Assembly (NCBI GenBank): GCA_937928295.1
Contig: CALEYY010000216.1
Location: 1 to 8,799, forward strand
Source of the DNA: an uncultured Moraxellaceae bacterium
Lineage (GTDB): Bacteria > Pseudomonadota > Gammaproteobacteria > Pseudomonadales > Moraxellaceae
Direction: 5' to 3'
DNA length: 8,799 bases
Part shown: positions 6,016-8,799 of the stretch, one piece after another
Numbering within the stretch: position 1 is the stretch's first letter
Layout: the number at the start of each line of letters is the position of its first letter
The notes under the pieces: model-generated
What the model was told of the DNA's origin: nothing
The model's database searches: none
Seen by the model: the letters and a program-made list of their open reading frames with translations, nothing else
Made by a program: the position numbers and the translations under genes

Positions 6016-7263
6016 TCAGCCCAGATCGTTGACCACAACCTGGTGGCGGCCGCCTTCTTTCGCGGCATACAGGGCGGCATCGGCCAGATCGATCAGCTGC
6101 GAAGGCGCGAGATGCACATCGGGAATCATGCTGGCCACACCAATGCTGACACTCACAAACGGCCCGACCGATGACGCCTTGTGCGGAATCTTGCGCGCAT
6201 CAATCGCTGCCAGCAATTCGTCGGCGACATCACGCGCGCCGATCGCCGCTGTGTTCGGCAACAGCAGCACAAACTCTTCGCCACCGTAGCGCGCAGCCAA
6301 GTCACCGGCACGACGCGCCAGCGGCTTGATCGCCGCCGCTACCGCCACCAGCGCACGATCACCTTCGAGATGGCCATGGTTGTCGTTGTAGGCCTTGAAG
6401 TGATCCACATCCACAAACACCAGCGCCAGCGACTGCTGCTCGCGCCGCGCACGCTCCCACTCCACCAGAAACGAATCGTTGAAATGACGGCGATTAGCCA
6501 GACCCGTCAGGCCATCCTCACGCGCCAGCTGCACCATGCGCTCCGACAAACGATTGAGCTGGCGCTTCTCCAGCTCCAGCATGCGCGACTGCAAATACAG
6601 GCGACGATCACGAACTTCCAGCACATAGGCATTACCGCAGCCGACTAGGTTGGCCATCACGCCATACTGCATCAGCATCGACATTTCATTGGTTTGATCC
6701 ACGGCATACAAAATGGCAAAGGACGCCAGCAGACTGGTAAAGCCAATCACCGCACCCTGTGCCAAACGCAAATTGGCCACACCATACAAGATGAACAGGA
6801 CATAAATGGCAAAGTAACTGGCGTGCTGGCGCAGTTCAGGATCATCGTAAAACGAAGGGCCAATGGTGAGACAAATCAGTGCAATCATCGACGCCAGCGA
6901 GATATACCAGATATGCCAGCGATCTAGCTGCTGAAAGCGAATGCAAACCGCGACCATACCCACCGCGATTCCAGCAAAAGTGAACATCCACATCGTGACC
7001 TGAAAATCGTCAGGGAACTGCCGCAAGCGCCATGGCGCGGCAAATTGCTGCACAGCTAGGCCAACGCCTGCCAGATACAGCACAAAAATCATCCAGTAGC
7101 TTTCACGCAAGGTAGCCACAGCGCGCTGCCGCATGTACTCGCGCACATCGGCCTCCAGCTGATTGGGAAACCGCAGCAAGCCGAACTTGTGCGACAACAA
7201 TTCGCGAATCGTGTCGTATTCGGCCTCCCAGCCGGCTGCCTTTTGTGCCTTGTCTACCGCCAT
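6016..7263 (-). CDS. Membrane-bound diguanylate cyclase (GGDEF domain)
   Basis: Makes cyclic di-GMP from two GTP, the second messenger for biofilm versus motility decisions. 415 residues from the ATG at 7263. After a soluble stretch of ~55 residues there are about six hydrophobic segments (around 57-73, 89-109, 117-136, 149-165, 169-187 and 198-214). A short coiled-coil-like linker (about 216-246) joins them to the GGDEF domain (about 247-412). The domain has the DGLTGLANRR opening (250-259), the metal-binding FVDVDHFK (Asp285) and an intact active site RYGGEEF (325-331). An RxxD product-inhibition site (Arg318, Asp321) is present, so it should be active and feedback-controlled. The membrane part is not one I can assign to a named sensor family. 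A TTG start at 7269 is also possible; both lack a good Shine-Dalgarno. A 13-bp near-palindrome (6009-6021) covers the stop. It stands upstream of argG on the same strand. Confidence 0.93.
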   Translation of the reverse strand: MAVDKAQKAAGWEAEYDTIRELLSHKFGLLRFPNQLEADVREYMRQRAVATLRESYWMIFVLYLAGVGLAVQQFAAPWRLRQFPDDFQVTMWMFTFAGIAVGMVAVCIRFQQLDRWHIWYISLASMIALICLTIGPSFYDDPELRQHASYFAIYVLFILYGVANLRLAQGAVIGFTSLLASFAILYAVDQTNEMSMLMQYGVMANLVGCGNAYVLEVRDRRLYLQSRMLELEKRQLNRLSERMVQLAREDGLTGLANRRHFNDSFLVEWERARREQQSLALVFVDVDHFKAYNDNHGHLEGDRALVAVAAAIKPLARRAGDLAARYGGEEFVLLLPNTAAIGARDVADELLAAIDARKIPHKASSVGPFVSVSIGVASMIPDVHLAPSQLIDLADAALYAAKEGGRHQVVVNDLG

Positions 7264-7277
7264 GCTCAATGCTCAAT
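7264..7277. repeat. 7-bp tandem duplication at the cyclase start
   Basis: GCTCAAT occurs twice in a row directly upstream of the cyclase ATG (minus strand reads ATTGAGCATTGAGC then ATG). It fills the place where a Shine-Dalgarno would be and creates the alternative TTG start; an in-frame TGA lies just upstream. The rest of the 93-bp divergent gap to pyrC shows only weak promoter-like hexamers (TTGCCC at 7291 and TAGCCT at 7313 in the pyrC direction). Confidence 0.5.
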
Positions 7278-7356
7278 GTAAATGCGGCCTTTGCCCGCCG
7301 GCCACCATCCGGTAGCCTATGCGTCTTTGCCGCGTTTGACGACCCCTGGAATCGCC

Positions 7357-8391
7357 ATGCAATCACTGACTATTACCCGCCCCGACGACTGGCATGTGCA
7401 TCTGCGCGATGGCGACCTGCTCGCCCACACCGTCCCGGCCATGGCACGCTACTTCGGTCGCGCCATCATCATGCCGAATCTGATGCCGCCAGCGGTCACG
7501 CCCGAACAGGCCGGCGACTACCGCCAGCGCATTCTCGCCGCCCGCCCCACCGGCTCCACATTCGAGCCACTCATGGTGCTCTACCTCACCGAAGGCACCA
7601 CGCGCGATGACATCCTGCGCGCCAAGGCCAGCGGCTTCGTCCACGCTGTAAAGCTCTACCCGGCCGGTGCCACCACCAACTCGCAGTCGGGTGTTACTGA
7701 CCTCAGCAAGATTGATGCCGTGCTCGACACCATGGCCGAGGTCGGCCTGCCGCTGCTCATCCACGGCGAAGTCACGCACAATCACATCGATATTTTCGAG
7801 CGCGAAAAGGTCTTTCTCGACACCGTGCTGGCCCCTCTGGTGGCCCGCCACCCGACCCTGCGCGTAGTGCTCGAGCACATCACCACGGGCGACGCCGTCG
7901 ATTTCGTCAACGCCGCACCCGCGCGCGTCGCCGCCACCATCACAGCACACCACCTGCTGTTCAATCGCAACCACATGCTCGCCGGTGGCATCCGTCCGCA
8001 CTTTTACTGCCTGCCCATTCTCAAGCACGGTCGTCATCAGACCCGCCTGATCGAAGCCGCCACCAGCGGCAGCCCGAAATTCTTTCTCGGCACCGACAGC
8101 GCACCGCATGCGCGCGGCGCCAAGGAAAGCGCCTGCGGCTGTGCCGGCAGCTACACCGCTCACGCCGCCATCGAGCTCTATGCCGAAGCCTTTGAAGCCG
8201 CCGGCGCACTGAACAAGCTCGAAGGCTTTGCCAGCCACTTCGGCCCCGACTTTTACCAGCTGCCACGCCACAGCGACCGCATCACGCTGGTGAAAGCACC
8301 GTGGTCGGTGCCGGTCAGCTACCCGTTCGGCAGCCAAGAAGTGGTTCCTGTCCGCGCCGGCGAAAGCATCGCCTGGCAGGTGCAGGCGTGA
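7357..8391 (+). CDS. pyrC: Dihydroorotase
   Basis: Cyclises N-carbamoyl-L-aspartate to dihydroorotate, third step of pyrimidine synthesis, in the cytoplasm. 344 residues, close to the ~348 of E. coli PyrC (class II, homodimeric type). All ligands of the two-zinc centre are visible: His13 and His15 in DDWHVHLRDG, the carboxylated Lys99 in AVKLYPAGATTNS, His136 in LIHGEVTH, His174 in LEHIT and Asp247 in GTDSAPHA. RNHMLAGGIRPH is the substrate-side block. The start at 7357 is taken because ITRPDDWH then sits at the family position; an in-frame ATG at 7282 would add 25 residues with no family match. The Shine-Dalgarno is weak. Divergent from the cyclase gene. Its TGA overlaps the GTG of the rnt-like gene, so the two are probably translated from one message. 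Confidence 0.97.
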   Translation: MQSLTITRPDDWHVHLRDGDLLAHTVPAMARYFGRAIIMPNLMPPAVTPEQAGDYRQRILAARPTGSTFEPLMVLYLTEGTTRDDILRAKASGFVHAVKLYPAGATTNSQSGVTDLSKIDAVLDTMAEVGLPLLIHGEVTHNHIDIFEREKVFLDTVLAPLVARHPTLRVVLEHITTGDAVDFVNAAPARVAATITAHHLLFNRNHMLAGGIRPHFYCLPILKHGRHQTRLIEAATSGSPKFFLGTDSAPHARGAKESACGCAGSYTAHAAIELYAEAFEAAGALNKLEGFASHFGPDFYQLPRHSDRITLVKAPWSVPVSYPFGSQEVVPVRAGESIAWQVQA

Positions 8392-8799
8392 ACGACCTCG
8401 ACCTGGCTGCGTTGACCGCCAACCCGCTGATCAAGGCCCGATTTCGTGGCTTTCTGCCGGTGGTGGTGGATGTAGAAACGGCTGGTTTCGATGCCGGCAC
8501 GCATGCCCTGCTGGAAGTCGCTGCCGTCGTCGTCTTGCCCGACGCCGATGGCATCTGGCAGCCGGTGAGCGCGGCGGCCATCCAGGCCGTGCAGCCGGCC
8601 AGGCTCAACCCGCCAGCGGCAGGCGGCACCGCAGCAGCCGCGGCAGCGACGACCGCCGTCGTCGCGCCCATTGCGTCCGGCGCCGTGCGCATCGAACACG
8701 TGGATGCCGCAGGCAAGGTCACCGTGCTGAAGGATGGCGTGAAGGTGAAGGAGGCCGAGCTGATCGGCACCACTTTCCTTTCGGCCCGCGAGCTGCGCA
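8388..8799 (+). CDS. rnt: Ribonuclease T-like protein, N-terminal part; departs from family after ~60 residues; cut by window edge
   Basis: 137 codons from a GTG that overlaps the pyrC stop (GTGA). Residues 18-50 (RFRGFLPVVVDVETAGFDAG, then THALLEVAAVVV) are unmistakable RNase T: the Exo I motif DVETAG supplies the acidic residues Asp28 and Glu30 that bind metal for 3'-5' trimming of tRNA and other RNA ends. The link DADGIWQP (52-59) still fits the family. Next, RNase T normally has an HVEPF-type block and then a conserved NGI(D/H)P block; neither is seen. Instead residues 60-99 are rich in Ala, Thr, Val and Pro. Residues 100-137 (starting VRIEHVDAAGKVTVLKDG) resemble, from memory, an internal segment of monomeric NADP-isocitrate dehydrogenase. 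Neither of the other two plus-strand frames restores RNase T, so a single frameshift does not explain it. A true insertion, a fusion or a chimeric sequence are all open. Confidence 0.7.
   Translation, partial: MNDLDLAALTANPLIKARFRGFLPVVVDVETAGFDAGTHALLEVAAVVVLPDADGIWQPVSAAAIQAVQPARLNPPAAGGTAAAAAATTAVVAPIASGAVRIEHVDAAGKVTVLKDGVKVKEAELIGTTFLSARELR

Noticed and set aside
4880..6289. 469-codon plus-strand open frame opposite argG
   Set aside because: It is the antisense shadow of argG and the end of the cyclase gene, caused by high GC at third positions. Both minus-strand genes are certain.
7282..7356. Longer pyrC with the in-frame ATG at 7282
   Set aside because: The extra 25 residues have no counterpart in PyrC. 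The start at 7357 puts the HVH metal site at the family position.
7363..8337. 324-codon minus-strand open frame opposite pyrC
   Set aside because: Antisense shadow of a fully conserved pyrC with all metal ligands present.
8540..8799. Simple frameshift in rnt as the cause of the lost family match
   Set aside because: The other two plus-strand frames give no HVEPF-like or other RNase T block in this stretch; one contains an early stop and both are arginine/proline-rich noise.
1..8799. CRISPR array, tRNA or rRNA gene, insertion sequence with transposase
   Set aside because: No regularly spaced repeats, no cloverleaf or rRNA-like stretch and no transposase frame were seen on either strand.

Overview
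The window is a high-GC, densely packed stretch of bacterial chromosome. Nth, ArgG, PyrC and the RNase T start all look like gammaproteobacterial proteins. Nth can be aligned with E. coli Nth over its full 211 residues without a gap. Having argG, pyrC and rnt close together recalls the Pseudomonas arrangement (from memory: argG, motY, pyrC, rnt), but here a diguanylate cyclase sits between argG and pyrC. I read this as a gammaproteobacterium near, but probably not in, Pseudomonas; the genus cannot be fixed from the sequence.

Layout. At the left edge is the N-terminal third of a short-chain dehydrogenase (minus strand, cut by the window). Divergent from it is nth (endonuclease III, base-excision repair), whose last 8 bases overlap a large DUF748/AsmA-like envelope protein gene. 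Then comes an accessory-looking patch of about 700 bp (roughly 3943-4669). It holds a large imperfect palindromic element, a stand-alone HigA2-type antitoxin gene with no toxin next to it, an intrinsic terminator and a 17-bp perfect inverted repeat. Leftward from there run argG (argininosuccinate synthase) and, upstream of argG on the same strand, a membrane-bound GGDEF diguanylate cyclase. Divergent from the cyclase is pyrC (dihydroorotase), whose stop overlaps the GTG start of an rnt-like gene that runs off the right edge.

Most of the window is core metabolism and repair: arginine synthesis, pyrimidine synthesis, DNA base-excision repair and RNA 3'-end trimming, plus c-di-GMP signalling and envelope biogenesis. 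I found no large undescribed multi-gene system. The parts most worth a second look are (1) the orphan antitoxin and the structured palindromic DNA occupying the place where its toxin gene would normally be, and (2) the rnt-like gene. Its first ~50 residues are clear RNase T, but it then leaves the family, passes through an Ala/Thr/Val-rich stretch, and ends in a segment that resembles, from memory, an internal part of monomeric isocitrate dehydrogenase.
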